DNA from: Cladorhizidae sp. MBARI D1340-BT2
Lineage: Eukaryota; Porifera; Demospongiae; Poecilosclerida; Cladorhizidae
DNA: 64,000 bases
Reading direction: 5' to 3'
Assembly: GCA_028752905.1 (NCBI GenBank)
Contig: JAQNBH010000007.1
Location: forward strand, 40,775,872 to 40,839,871
In this document: positions 1 to 11,859 of the stretch, in pieces
Position numbering within the stretch: position 1 is the first letter of the stretch
Layout: each line of letters begins with the position of its first letter
Notes under the pieces: generated by a model
Database searches by the model: none
Told to the model about the DNA's origin: nothing
The model's input: the letters and a program-made list of their open reading frames with translations, nothing else
Program-made: the position numbers and the translations under genes

Positions 1-960
1 TCTTCATTCTCAAGACTTGGCAGTTTAGACCATAGCAGTAATTTGCATAATTTAGAGGACATTCTAAGGGCAAACTTCTGTACCTTTTCCAAAGCTTGAA
101 CACTATTGGTTTGATGGGGATCCCAGAGAGGCGCTGCATATTCTAAAATCTGTCTTACATATGACAGATACATTTGCAAGAGTGTTTCCTGGCTCAAGTG
201 CGAGTAAAAGTGCCTGTAGATTAGACCAACTTGTTTGGTTGCACATTTCGTAGTTTGATCAATGTGATGCGTCCAAGTGAGATTATCCGAGAGCCAACCC
301 CTGAAGACAGTCACTTTCTCGATGTTCATACTGCTCAGTATAAAATTCAGCAACAGGCATAGAAATTCTTTTATGTGAAATCACCATGTACTTACATTTA
401 GCAGTGTTAAAACACATGTGATGGTTAGAGAACCAGCAACTCACAGCATCCATTGCAAGTTGGACAGATACATAGTCCTCAGGAACTTTGACTTCCCTAT
501 GCAGAGAAGAATATCATCTGCAAAAAGAGTTATATAGCAACCAGTTAGAGAGACATCAGAAACTTCGTTAATATAAATCAGGAAGAGTAGAGGACCAAGG
601 ACAGAGCCCTGGGCAACACCAGACATAACCTTCAAGATTCTAGATGATACACCACCAACAACAACAAATTGAGATCTGTCCAGCAGATAGTTGCCCAGCC
701 AACGAAGAAGGTAAGCATTTAAGCCCAATTTCCTCAGCTTGTTGAGTAGTAGTAGGGTGTGCGGAACTTTGTTGAAGGCCTTAGCTAAGTCCAAGAAAAC
801 AGCTGCTACTTCATGGCCACTCTATGCCAACTGTCAACTATATTTAGTAGTGCACCTGTAGTTGATCTACCCTGGAGGAAACCCCACTGCCCATCAGACA
901 GCACGGAATCAATGTCTAGCTGGGTTAGAATTAACTTTTGGATGAGCTCGCGTAAACATT
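1..960 (-). pseudogene. Non-LTR retrotransposon (LINE) reverse transcriptase fragment
   Basis: Read on the minus strand, 441-794 encodes the palm of a LINE reverse transcriptase: DLAKAFNKVPH (motif A), SGVAQGSVLGPLLFLIYIN (motif B) and LFADDILL (motif C, the F-A-D-D catalytic box). Upstream (795-960) a second frame continues with GFLQGRSTTGALL, and downstream (1-440) other frames give thumb-type sequence such as LSYVRQILEYAAPLWDPHQ. Several frameshifts are therefore present. Motif A normally ends KAFD; here the catalytic Asp reads Asn. The 5' part (endonuclease) is absent and the 3' end leaves the window. The layout resembles CR1/Jockey-type LINEs; the family assignment is an inference. This is a dead fragment. 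Confidence 0.85.
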
Positions 961-2179
961 AATTAAAAATTATGCAAAAAATTTACTGGGTGCGCGAAGG
1001 ATATTAAAAATAGAACCAAAGAAAAATTCCAGGTAGCAGAACTGGTCACGGCAACAATTTTTTTTGACAATGACCGCTTCTGGAGGCTCTTCTTAGGTGG
1101 AAAGCTGCAGAGCCATCTACTGCAGACTCGCTATCAATCAAAATCCTACGCAGTAGAGGAAAAAAGTCGCTCCTGGATGGAATACTGTTGTTAGTGATTT
1201 TTTTTTATACTGTTGTAGACATAGAGATTCGTAACTTTTGTTTGCCTGCTTCAATAGAGCTGATTCATATACCAAGTTACAGCTCTTTCAATTTGCAATC
1301 GAATGATATGCTTTGTTTCAAAATTTAATGGTTACAAAAAAAGTTATGAAATTCAAAAATATTTTAAAAAAATTAAAAAAAGGCGTTGGGGGAGATGATA
1401 ATATCAGGTAAATGAGGGAGGGTGAGCCAGTTTGCCCAAATTAAGTTGGCTCCAAGATAAGCTGAATCAAATTGAAAGTGTTCATAAAAATAAAGGCATT
1501 TGTGCTGAACAGGTAAAAGGTCTTCATCTGAGTTTATCCTCACCTTGGTAAGTTTTAGTAACTCAAAAGCCTCTTCCCATATGGCCTGTAGAATAAATTG
1601 ACAATCATCTTTGCTAGTGCTTTTGTGCCTACTGACCACCTGGTAGGACACAACACTCAACTTTCAAATTCGGGGTGAATTATTACTATATAGTTTCAGG
1701 AACACAAGCTTCCTGTAGATTTCGTCCCTTCTGGGTGTGAACTTGTATTTCCTAAGGACATCTCTCATTATTTTGATCTCCTGGGGAATGTATCACCTAA
1801 AAAAATCAATTGAGTGCAGAGTGTATTATACACTGCCTTGGATTTAATATCACATATTCTCTTAGCAACATCAGATCTACAGCCCCCCCCATTGAGCTGG
1901 CTCTGTCATATATAGCACTGACCTCCTAACCAATTAAAGGATGAGTTTAATCGTATCCACAGAAATTTCGCAAGAGAAGCTGCATCAATACGACATGAAC
2001 CAAAAAATTCCTTGTTCGCATAAATTATCTATCAAACAATAATGGTAGCCATTCACAATTTCATGGTTTGGTCCACCACCAATGTGAAAAATGAAGTAGA
2101 GATGGGCACTTTTTTTTGGTGATGGTTTCACTTTGTACCTCATGTAATATAGTCGTTAGCTTTTCACAACTTGATAGTT
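961..2179. other. No gene recognised; AT-rich intergenic DNA
   Basis: No open frame here resembles a known family and I see no tandem repeat. The minus-strand open frame at 1373-1660 has no recognisable motif. Poly-A/T stretches at 1195-1210 and 1335-1385 are simple low-complexity DNA. Confidence 0.5.
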
Positions 2180-2234
2180 GTTGGAAGTTTCCTTCTTCAG
2201 ATCCCACTCCCCTAAATGCTAATCCCTGATGAGC

Positions 2235-2330
2235 TAGATAACAGTGACTTTCTCAATAAGCAACTTGAAATTGTATTCTCTCGACTATTCATTAGATGCT
2301 CTTATCAGGAATTAATGTCAACTGAGACTT
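2235..2330 (+). repeat. Dispersed repeat family F, degenerate copy
   Basis: This segment matches the same block found at 5625-5720, 14692-14760, 16600-16680, 33181-33293 and 39540-39650. It has the CTTTCTCAATAAGCAACTTG start, then ATTCTCTCGAC, TTAGATGCTCT and TATCAGGAAT. It is the most diverged copy. Its nature (MITE-like) is inferred from the palindromic copy at 33181-33293. Confidence 0.5.
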
Positions 2331-2559
2331 CTTTTAGACAACTTTTGTTTGTAAAGATCTTCACTAACATTTTACAGGTTTTTTCTATAGCTAACTCTTT
2401 CCCAACATGCTGCCACCATTTCTGGTGGTGTAGTTTTAGAAGTTTAATAACACTTCCTGAGCTATAAAACAAGGACATAGATGCCAGGTAAATCCATCAC
2501 ACCCAGTCTCGACAAACCCTCTGCCTTTTAAAAGAGCTGTCTCGTGCGCTTATCAGCCA

Positions 2560-2793
2560 ATTCGTAGCGAATTGCTAAAGGATTCGCGCTACCTATAGTG
2601 TCCAACTAGTCGACTCGTTTTGTCACCTTTACGCATGCGCAGCGGAACATCCTTAGACGCAGATGAAACTTAGTGTAGCGTCACTGGAAGTTACTTCTTA
2701 CTTGTTACTGTGGGAAAGGTGACAGTGTTGTGACTTGGATTTCTTCCCCAGTCTATTGGCCTTGTTAATAGAGCGGTGGTTCAGTATTTAAAG
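2560..2793 (+). promoter_or_regulatory. Candidate promoter and non-coding first exon of the ODF3-like gene
   Basis: This is a locally CpG-richer patch about 0.9-1.1 kb upstream of the predicted start codon. It contains a CCAAT on the + strand near 2560, an NRF1-like ACGCATGCGCAG (2631-2642) and an X-box-like GTCACTGGAAGTTAC (2680-2694). It ends in a good donor, AAG|GTGAGA (exon end 2793). The nearest strong acceptor is the pyrimidine-rich CCTCACAG ending at 3648, two bases before the predicted ATG. Together they make a typical non-coding first exon plus 5'UTR intron. This is inferred from signals only. Confidence 0.4.
2680..2694 (+). promoter_or_regulatory. X-box-like RFX site
   Basis: GTCACTGGAAGTTAC fits the RFX X-box consensus GTNRCC-N(0-3)-RGYAAC at 10 of 12 fixed positions with a 3-base spacer. 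RFX factors are known to drive ciliary genes, which suits the downstream flagellar gene. A 10/12 match can occur by chance. Confidence 0.25.
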
Positions 2794-3648
2794 GTGAGAA
2801 CTGGTTTTATGGGGCCATGTTAATGCTAAACGAAGGCGGAGCTGAATTTAATTATATGCAGTAGCTTGAACTTTTGGCCTCGTTGCTAGATTGGTTGGCA
2901 CCGTTCACAGTTTCACACTGTATTTTCACAGCAATTATACCTTAATTAACAGCTCACAGAACCCTTGCTAATTGTTCTTCACCAATAGTCACTTCCACTC
3001 TTTCTCTACTAGTGTACTGTAAGCACTTATACAAATGAGCATACCTTTATCTTAAACAGTGCTTTTCTGGTAAAGAATTATCCAAACTCTCCTACAATCC
3101 TGGGGTAAATGCGATCTTTGGAAAACAACTAGTCTATAGATTGTGAAGTCAGCAGCGAGATTCCCAGGGGCTATCTACATGTAGCTAAGCCAAAGAATAC
3201 AGGCAGACTATTGGAGTTTTATGCAGAGCTGAAGTACCAGGCTACATGCTGTTTTGAAATACATTTGCAGCTTGTGGTAAGTCTATGGGTACATAATCAG
3301 TATAGGGGGAAAATCATGACAGCATAACAGCATTACTAGGCATGTGTGTAAAGGTAGCCCAAAGCTACATTACACTGACTGTGTAGCTTTTCTGGAACCA
3401 TCATATTACATGTGTATAGTGATTAAGGCCTTAATAGTCATGGTTAATGTCCAATCCACGAAGAGTAGTGGAGTGGTGTTGTGGTTTCCACTATACGCCC
3501 ACAACATTTACCCTGACGATCCTTCTGTGAATATTTAACCCCTCAAAAATATCCCGCTATGAGGTGTATGAATTGATGCACTCACTCACTCCCAACTTCC
3601 ACTTTTTCTCCCGTTACACTCCCACCCTCCTCACCACCACCCTCACAG
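2794..3648 (+). other. Putative 5'UTR intron of the ODF3-like gene
   Basis: The donor is GTGAGA at 2794 and the acceptor is a long pyrimidine-rich run ending CCTCACAG at 3648. Inside, the open frame at 3344-3538 has no recognisable motif and I find no repeat. The assignment depends on the first exon being real. Confidence 0.35.
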
Positions 3649-3650
3649 CA

Positions 3651-3865
3651 ATGGTGCATCACAACCCTCCAACATTCTCAGTTCCACCAAGCAGTCCTAC
3701 TCATCCCAGGATCATGGCTATGGAATCTGGGCCTGGCCCGGCAGCTTACGGCCTTCCTGGTACCATGGGGCAACATATGCATGACATTTCCAAGAAGAAA
3801 GCACCTGCATATACATTTGGAAGTCAAACCAAGTCAAATTGCCTCACCGCAGAATATGAGAAGAG
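3651..3865 (+). CDS. ODF3/CIMAP1-like SHIPPO-repeat protein, coding exon 1
   Basis: First coding exon of a predicted 261-residue protein whose five coding exons (this one, 9826-9944, 12907-13124, 16324-16464, 31646-31738; 786 nt including stop) join in frame. It encodes residues 1-71 plus two bases of codon 72. SHIPPO motifs visible here are PGPAAY (residues 28-33) and APAYTFG (51-57). The family (outer dense fiber protein 3, also called SHIPPO1 or CIMAP1A) comprises PGP-Y repeat proteins of the sperm flagellum and ciliary microtubules; human ODF3 is of nearly the same length. ATG 3651 was chosen because it lies two bases after a strong acceptor and gives an N-terminus of family length (IMAMESGPGP here, an IMA..SSPGP pattern in ODF3). 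The donor is AAGAG|GTAGGA. Confidence 0.88.
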
Positions 3866-3905
3866 GTAGGAAAGCTGAAGGCATGTCTCTGCACTTAATG
3901 ATGCC

Positions 3906-4476
<571 letters not shown>

Positions 4477-4490
4477 TGAGAAATTATACC

Positions 4491-4602
4491 CATGTAATTG
4501 ATGATCCTTTACCACTTAAAATCATATGGTTTTTATGGTAAAGAGGCATCTAACTGCTCGTGGTCCACATGGGTACAGTCTTATTTCCTTTCTTTTTAAC
4601 CA
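4491..4602 (+). repeat. Dispersed repeat family P, copy 1
   Basis: An inverted-repeat head (GATCCTTTACCACTTAAAAT then TTATGGTAAAGAGGCATCT) is followed by TAACTG and then CATGGGTACAGTCTTATTTC. The same order occurs at 14610-14675 and 35834-35945, so this is a dispersed element, probably a small non-autonomous one. Its mobility class is unknown. Confidence 0.7.
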
Positions 4603-5600
4603 ATTAATTGGATAGACGCCAATTGCTTGAACAGTGGTTGATGCCAATTGGTGTTAATAGCAATTTTAGTGAAGACTGGTGCACTAAAAGAATAGGTAGT
4701 TAGTTTTAAACTTGTTTATATGGAAAAATTGCACTTTTACAAAAGAGGTCACTGCTTATAAGAATCCATTACTAGTATGCCTGAATCCTATAGCTCTATC
4801 TAACAAGATAAGCTAGCTAGCTACACATTATAAATAATTTGCGTACAAAATTATAGTTGGCTTTTTCCTACCTCCTTCATTGCTAGCGCTTGGCGGCATC
4901 CATTGTCTAGGAGCTTCCTTAAGCTCCTCTACACTCCATCTGTGCATGTTTCTATGGGAGAAGGAGCTTAAGAAAAGTTGATTGTTAGCTATATAAACAT
5001 TGCCTCAACACTTTGAGATCAAGAAGCACGAACTCTAAATGGCCACGACAGTGTGGCAGGGTAGATTGTTTTCATAATATGGTAGTCAAAACACCACTTT
5101 AGGGCAGATGATAGTCAAAGCTCTTCAAACTTTGGTCCAAGCTTCAGGTGCTTTTTCCTCTCTCGAACTGAATGAGGTAGTCACTTGAAAATAACTCCAT
5201 CCCACATGTTATATTTTTTAATGACATGGTTAATTGGTTAACAGGTCAATTCAATATAGTTGTTTTTCTCGTTTCAAGATTTTTTTCTTGGTTCTTCTAT
5301 GGGGGAGGCGTGGGGGGGGGGGGGTGGGGGGGGGGAAGGTCCCTTTGAAGGACTACACCATATCAGAGCTCTACAAAGAGCTTCAGGATCTAAATGTTTC
5401 CCTTCAAAAAAAATTCAGCACCCACGCTTGCCTACTTTGAATATGTAGAGTAGGGCTTCTAGCATCAGATAACAATCAGGAACCACAACTACTGCCAGTT
5501 CAGGCACTCAGATTTTGAGGTCCACCCACTTTGGCTGCATTTAACTGAGCATGGTTTTACCTATCGAACTTCAAAAGAGAGCACATAGAGAGATCTATCA
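4603..5600. other. Intron 1 DNA with a G-run, no gene seen
   Basis: No protein motif recognised. A run of mostly G at about 5301-5336 is G-quadruplex-prone. The two overlapping + strand open frames at 5234-5448 arise from it and have no family resemblance. Confidence 0.5.
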
Positions 5601-5624
5601 TTTGAGATATATATCTAGTTAAAA

Positions 5625-5720
5625 TCACCTTCTCAACAAATTGTATTCACTCGACGTTTCGACTAGATGCTCTAGCCTTCATCAGGAATAATGGGATGCT
5701 AAGGCTCGCGTGCGCCTGTA
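5625..5720 (+). repeat. Dispersed repeat family F, well-preserved copy
   Basis: It contains CACCTTCTCAACAAATTGTA, then GTTTCGACTAGATGCTCTAG, CCTTCATCAGGAATAATG and GATGCTAAGGCTCGCGTG. The same blocks occur in the same order at 39540-39650 and partly at 16600-16680 and 33181-33293. Confidence 0.75.
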
Positions 5721-5958
5721 GCTACAGAATCTATGCAACTCCAAAGTCATCACCACAAGGTATTATTAGTGTTGTTGTTTTTATGATTTTAGAGTTTAGA
5801 GCCCCTTCACATGAATATAAGTCCACTTTAATTTTTTTTTTATCTCTTGGCCTCAATCTGTAGTGTTTATACACCTCTATACTGTTGCACAAGGGAATTA
5901 GCGATTTTACTTCATATTCCAACCTGGTAATGGTCGTTGATTTCCCAATTCATTTCGT

Positions 5959-6013
5959 AAAATAATATGTATCTCTAACTTGTTCTTGTAAAGTTAGAGA
6001 TACATATTATTTT
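5959..6013. repeat. Perfect 23-bp inverted repeat with 9-base loop
   Basis: Positions 5959-5981 are the exact reverse complement of 5991-6013, with the loop GTTCTTGTA. It lies within intron 1. It could be the remains of a foldback element or a transcribed hairpin; there is no evidence either way. Confidence 0.9.
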
Positions 6014-6514
6014 GAATGTCTTGCTTAAACCTGAGTGCAACACTTGCGCTTGCTGACCCTTCCTTTCCTTTTTCCCATCCTGTATCTCTGCCACTAGTAA
6101 GCAGATATTGATTGTCGGGGGTTACAAAGCCATGCACCTTGCTCAAGACGAACAACTAGAAAATGCTTTATATCAGTGGTTCGTTCAGAAAAGGGAGCAA
6201 GCCCTGCAGTCGGTGGACTATTAGCTCAGAGAAAATACAACATTATGAATATAAATAATATGAAAAAATATGTATGTAAAACAGCATGCCAGTTACTGAC
6301 TGAAATCCTTCTAGTATATACCAGGAAGTGAGCTTCTTATTATCCAAAGGACCTGCAGATTAAAAGGATATTGAAAATAGTTCCAACGTGATTTAGCATT
6401 TTATTGTTTAATCTTGCTATTGCTGAGCCTGTTAAGGCCATCACATTACAGCACAGTGTGGAACTACTTAATAACAATAAAAAAAGTCAACAATTAATAA
6501 AATTATCCACAATA
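6014..6514. other. Intron 1 DNA, no feature recognised
   Basis: Neither strand shows a recognisable coding motif or tandem repeat. The + open frame at 6404-6742 runs antisense through the LINE 3' end and is not a gene. Confidence 0.5.
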
Positions 6515-7690
6515 TTAAGTTACGAGTGTCCCGCTGCTCAAGGAGTGGGGGACGGGAGGGAACCAAAGATCATTCCTCAGCTCATCATAGAACAGTTCCT
6601 TTCTCCTCTTCCACCACTTCCCTACCCAATACATAACACACTCGCTCACCTCCTCCATCACTGCATCACTTACTCCCTCCACATCTTTCCCCAAAAGCAA
6701 TGCCACCTTTCCATCCTTACTCACTCTTCTAAATTCATCTAGCCACTGTCTTGCCCCTACAATTCTGCGCACTTCATCCATCAGTACCAGCCGATCCCTC
6801 TCAAATTCCCTGCATGTCACCAAGAAATGTTCCACATCCTCCCCTGCTTCACTATCACACATTATACACCTCTCATCCGTAACTATCCCACATCTCTTCT
6901 TATCCTCTAACAACCCAGCTGATGCAGACCTCAGTCGAAATTGTAACCGCACACCTTCCTGACCATGCATGGACCTCACATACCTCTCCACCCCTGCACC
7001 ATTCTTTGCCGATTTATAATAATTCAGCGTACTCGTTCCGTCTACTTCCTCCTCCCAGTCCTTCTCATTTCTCACCTTCACTTTCCCCTTCCACTTGCGC
7101 ACTGACCCAACCTCGTTGTTTATCTCATACTTTCTCCTCAAGCTCATATTCTTCCCACCATCCAATTCCTCCATCCTCTCTTAGTTTATTTACAACAACT
7201 TTTACCTGTTCCAAACACCTCTAATCTCTTGCCAAACAAAACCTTCATCTCTTTCCTCCTCTCTTCTAGCTTCCTCCACCCCATATCTCCCCGTATTACC
7301 ACTTCTGCTGCTGTATCACTTGCCCCCAACATTCTCCTACCCACTCTCATCTGTGCTGACTCCAACTTCTTGCAAGCATTCCGTCCTCCACCATACTTCG
7401 GCTGCAATGCTCCATACTGGGTCTCGCTAGAAGCTCCCACACCATTCTTCCTCTGTCTACTTCCACCTGCCCATTCACTCTACTCATCCATATTACCTTT
7501 CCAACCCACTCTTCTGCCTTCTTTGCCATCTTCTCTAACCCCTTAGCTTCCTATAAAACCATATTCCTAAGTGCTTGAATTCTTTGACCTCTTCCAATAT
7601 CTCCTCACAAATCCTCCAATGCACCTCTGCTTCCTTCTTCTCTACTACCATGACCTTGCTCTTCTTGCTATTAATTTTTATCTTCCACCT
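6515..7690 (-). pseudogene. LINE ORF2 3' end (RT thumb to zinc knuckle), decayed
   Basis: On the minus strand, reading from 7690 down, the pieces are: KVMVVEKKEAEVH and KEFKHLGIW (end of the RT domain, about 7660-7560), AKKAEEWVGKVIWMSRVNGQ (7529 onward), a segment KYGGGRNACKKLESAQMRVG (7440-7186), and a 219-residue frame (7174-6515). The last carries a Cys/His knuckle, CIMCDSEAGEDVEHFLVTC. Such a C-x2-C...H-x4-C motif after RT is typical of LINE C-termini. The pieces lie in different frames, so it is inactive, and the 5' part is missing. The charged composition resembles the LINE endonuclease fragment at 44545-45655; the two could be the same family but do not overlap, so this cannot be tested here. 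Confidence 0.85.
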
Positions 7691-7857
7691 TAACACATAC
7701 GCCTGTATCAGGGGGGAAATTAATTTAGTATGCTTAGCATGCTATGTTATGACTTGATGCTGATAACCAGATTTTATACCAAATCTCCAGATTTTTTGAG
7801 GATTTTTGGGGGGATCCCCAGATTTTCATGACTCTGGGGTTGGCAGGTCTGAGAAAG

Positions 7858-8400
7858 GTCACAGGTGTAGAGGCATGTGTCAAACTACAGGTCTAGATAC
7901 ATGTGCCAAGCAAGCCACAGGTGTAGGGGCACCTGCCAGGAAGGTCACATGTAGAGGCATGTGTCAAACTACAGGTCTAGATACATGTGCCAAGCAGGCA
8001 ACAGGTATAGAGGCACCTGCCAGGAAGGTCACAGGTATAGAGGCACCTGCCAGGAAGGTCACAGGTATAGAGGCACCTGCCAGGAAGGTCACAGGTATAG
8101 AGGCACCTGCCAGGAAGGTCACAGGTATAGAGGCTCCTGCCAGGAAGGTCTCAGGTATAGAGGCACCTGCCAGGAAGGTCACAGGTATAGAGGCACCTGC
8201 CAGGAAGGTCACAGGTATAGCGGCACCTGCCAGGAAGGTCACAGGTGTAGAGACCTGCCAGGCCACAGGTATAGAGGCACCTGCCAGGAAGGCCACAGGT
8301 GTAGAGGCACCTGCCAGGAAGGTCACAGGTATAGCGGCACCTGCCAGGAAGGTCACAGGTATAGAGACTTGCCAGGCCACAGGTGTAGAGGGATGTGCCA
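7858..8400 (+). repeat. 30-bp minisatellite (about 17 copies)
   Basis: The unit begins CACAGGTATAGAGGCACC and continues TGCCAGGAAGGT. Copies differ by point changes (GTG for ATA, AGCGGC for AGAGGC) and a few shortened units that lack the AGGAAGGT half. Because 30 is a multiple of three, open frames run across it (10-residue period PARKVTGIEA on +). It lies in intron 1, 170 bp beyond the LINE fragment. Not coding. Confidence 0.95.
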
Positions 8401-8839
8401 TGATGGGCTTAGAGACACATGCCAGGCCATTAGTAATGTTAATGAGAAGTAGGCATTGTGGTTAGTGCAAATGTAATCAGATCCTCATTCTGGTGAGCTG
8501 ATCTGATCTGGCTAAAACATATTCTCATGCGGACAGGCCTTAAGCTTCATGCCGATCATTAAAGTGTTGTTCCTTTGGGACATGCCATCGAGCAGCAGTG
8601 CCATGCCAAGTATTGTCCAGCATGCAGTCAGTGGAGGATCAATGAATAACTGAATTTAAATATTGGCTATATTTTAGCTACTTGGTGCTCTTTATGAGTG
8701 CCCGGTGCTGGACTCCCATCAAAGTGAGGTAGTTACAGCTAGGTGTCTAGAGCATACCAGCTCAGCTCTTCACTAGGTAGGGCCTAGGGGCCCAGCCACT
8801 TGACTCTGGAGCGGAGGTTAAGTACCCACCAGAAGCTCA

Positions 8840-8945
8840 GCTAGGGCCAAGTTAGGGCTAGGGTAAGGCCAGAGCAAAGTGAAGGCTAGGGTGTTGCCAG
8901 AGCAAAGTGAAGGCTAGGGTTAGGCCAGGGCAAGGTGAAGGCTAG
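8840..8945 (+). repeat. Short 28-bp tandem repeat, about 4 copies
   Basis: GCCAGAGCAAAGTGAAGGCT followed by AGGGTTAG recurs with small changes. It sits in intron 1. Confidence 0.7.
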
Positions 8946-9825
8946 GTGCTAGAATAATAGCTTGAGCAAGGCTAGATGATTGGGGAACAAAAAAGTTCTG
9001 GGTAGACGCTTTTGGCCTGGATCATTATTTTTTTGTGCTTGACAGTGGCACCCATGATTAGACCATTCACACCTGCTTGTAAATACATAGCAATGCACAT
9101 GCTTAAAAATGGCTGGTATTAGAAATGTAGCGTCTGTAAGGATGAATGGTCGAGGGACGCCATCTGAGGAGAAGCCAACGGAATAACTATATTAAGTTCA
9201 AAACATTCAAATATATTGGCATTTTGTCCACAGACGATGGCTTAGAACATGACAGCATCCACTGCAAGTCTGGCAGGTAGTAGCCAACAACATTGTCTGC
9301 TGGCAAGTCAGATGCGGAGAGATGGGGTGAGGATCACTTTGCGCGATGTGGAGCTGACCTGAAGGGAAGAGGAAGCTCTAAAAGATCCATTGTTATCTGA
9401 TTAAAGATCTGGTGATATCTTATGTTGCCTTTGCTGAAATAATAGAGTACACCTTCCATTTGTGCGCATCCTTGAATGGAACACACAACTCATTACACGC
9501 ACAATCTAATCGAGGATTAGTAAACTCACAAGATTGTCCTTTACTGAATACTTATGCTCAATATTTATTCAGTAAAGGGTCTATACTAGACGTCTGTGAT
9601 CTAATTATGCATATACGGTAGTCGGAAGGCACCTAATAGAAGCATCGATGTGGTAGAATTATCATTTACTCCTATAATGCAGGGGATTGGGTCAAAGGTT
9701 GTTCATAATATTAATATTGATTTTATTTTATTTTTTTTACCAGTAGGCATTTTTGGCAGTCTTAGCAGTGAGGTTATCCAATTCTACGATGCTTATAAAA
9801 TTGTTGTTATTTACCGCCCTTATAG
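8946..9825. other. Distal intron 1, no other feature seen
   Basis: No recognisable coding sequence. The + open frame reaching exon 2 from 9650 starts in intron; only its part after the acceptor at 9825 has family similarity. A local repeat GTCCTTTACTGAATA / TATTTATTCAGTAAAGG at 9536-9577 forms a hairpin. Confidence 0.5.
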
Positions 9826-9944
9826 TCCCGGTCCCATCTACTCCATACAACCTTACATCACCAGGAAGGGAAGGGATGGCACTCCAGCATACACTCTGCA
9901 CAGCAGGACTGGCACTGTCATCACCAACTACTCACCAGGACCAG
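9826..9944 (+). CDS. ODF3/CIMAP1-like protein, coding exon 2
   Basis: The acceptor is TTATAG|TCC; the first base completes codon 72 (AG+T, Ser), so the join reads EK-SPGPIY. Residues 72-111 contain SPGPIYSIQP, then GTPAYTLHSR, then NYSPGP. This is the same order as in ODF3 proteins (PGP-x-Y, a basic linker, PAYS). The donor is CCAG|GTACAT, leaving one base (phase 1). Reading beyond it would reach a stop after TYAAGIS, so the splice is needed. Intron 1 is 5.96 kb. Confidence 0.9.
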
Positions 9945-11859
9945 GTACATATGCAGCAGGGATTTCCTAGAGGAGGTTCCAGCTACTTCCCGCATTATGT
10001 CATCATTGTGGTATATTTAGCAATCAACAATAATTGGTAATTGGTATAGGTAGAAATCTAATAGCAATTAAGGTCTTTATCCTAATGACCTAGGCTATAT
10101 ACATAATTCAAACGTCTTCTAGAATACCTATCAACATAACCATATAAGTACATAGCTGACCAATCTGTGAGACTATACACGTTCAGACTACTACTTAACA
10201 ACTACAGAAATGTTATAGTTCAGTTCACCACATTTCCTTCTCTTAAAATGCCAAGTTCGAAGATAACCGATCTGGAGAGAACTGATCTGGTCCCTCTCAC
10301 GTTGGGGGTAATGCTGAGTACCTTCATTGTCCACTTCCTGCACTTCCAATGCTGCTTGGTTCTTATCAGCAGATTGGCAATTCTCTCCACTTATAGCATG
10401 GGGCAGGTCTGCATATTGAGAATTCTCTTTGTTTGAGGTATGTTCTCAGTCACTCCTGTATATGTTCGATGTGATGTTTGAGGATACCCCATCCTTTCAC
10501 TTCGACCCTGTATGAGGACCCAGAGATTCCACTATGTTCATGGAATCCATTTGTCTGTATGAAGACGGAAATCTCGAACCATTACCAGTTTCCGTGCCGA
10601 TAAGTGACTATGTTTAGCTCAATTGTCGTGGTATCACTTTTGATCCACTTTCTTGGCAAGCACCCGGTGTTCAGTGACTGGCTTTAGCAAACCGAACAAG
10701 GTGCACAGAGCTAGCTCGTCTTGCCCAAATGATGATGTGAATGTGGATGATGTGGGGGAGCATCACTTAGAATAGATTCTCATGCTTCCAGTAATCAACA
10801 CTTGAGATCTCTGTATATGTAGCCTGGCCCGATCAAGGTTAATTAACACTCACCGTGTATTGTTGTACTTTGTTGAATCTTGAAGAGCAGGGCTGAAATA
10901 GAGTTGCCTCTCTATGACCTTGTCAACTGTACCACTCTCTGTTGGAGATCGCAAGGTTTCTGCTTAACTCCTCCCTAGATTTGCAGCAAAATTATTACTG
11001 CACCTGCTGCTCGATTGCCATAAGCTTCCATCTATGTATTATTAGATAGCAGCATTGTACTCCAACCTATGGTGGCCATATTTCAAAAATATGCAATTGT
11101 CAAACTACAAAGATGGCACACATATGACATTGTTCGCATTGGGTCTAGAGTGGTGTGATTATTAATCTATGAATCTCATTGCAGCACTTCCTGTAGTATA
11201 CTAGGCACATCCTGAACTATACTAGACACCTGTGCCAAAGCTCTTCTAATTCTCATATATCAAAGGCATTCATGAATATCTCAGAGCTACTGCATATTTA
11301 TGTGCTCTCTTAGTGGATGTGGTTTGTTGTCTAGCAATCATGTTTTGGACCCCAAATATGTCCAGGCAGGTGCTCTCTAATGTCCTACGGGGTTATGTGT
11401 ATGTATCCCTAGTTATCTAGAAAGGGTTAAAGTCACTTGACTTTTATTTTCTTTATGTCGCATGTCCATGAAAGGGTTAACGGGGTTTGACCTAGAGGTC
11501 GAACAAGTGGGAAGTGTTCAAGGCCTCTACACTCCACTCCACACTGTGTCTGTGTAAGGTTCTCTACACTCCACTCCACACTACACTCCCATTATTTCTT
11601 CCCTTAGCCTCCTCTGCAAATGATCCTGGTGTTGAAAGGATAGTTCCCTCTGAATGCTACAATGCAATGGCAATTACTAATCCAAACTAGGCTAATAGAA
11701 CCTCCCAATCCCAGGAGATTAGCAATTAGCTGTGCAGCATACGGAGTAGCTATTCTGCTTCAGGAAGCATATAGCAGTGAAACACACTGATGGCTTTCTA
11801 GGATCCCCTGTCTGTGCATGCTAACTGTGACACACTAATAGACAGACAAAGGTGTATTG
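9945..11859. other. Intron 2, first part: no feature recognised
   Basis: No family-like coding sequence on either strand. A short duplication (TCTACACTCCACTCCACACT) is visible at 11525-11583. Otherwise unique-looking DNA. Confidence 0.5.

Noticed and set aside
3564..3650. Upstream part of the exon 1 open frame, starting near 3564
   Set aside because: The pyrimidine-rich stretch ending CCTCACAG looks like an acceptor, and the family N-terminal length fits ATG 3651.
7806..8465. 219-residue open frame on +, with overlapping frames on both strands
   Set aside because: 30-bp minisatellite in an intron; same peptide period on both strands, no homology.
9650..9825. Upstream extension of the exon 2 open frame (PVGIFGSLSSEVIQ...)
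   Set aside because: Lies before the TTATAG acceptor, is AT-rich and lacks SHIPPO motifs; the phase only fits if exon 2 starts at 9826.
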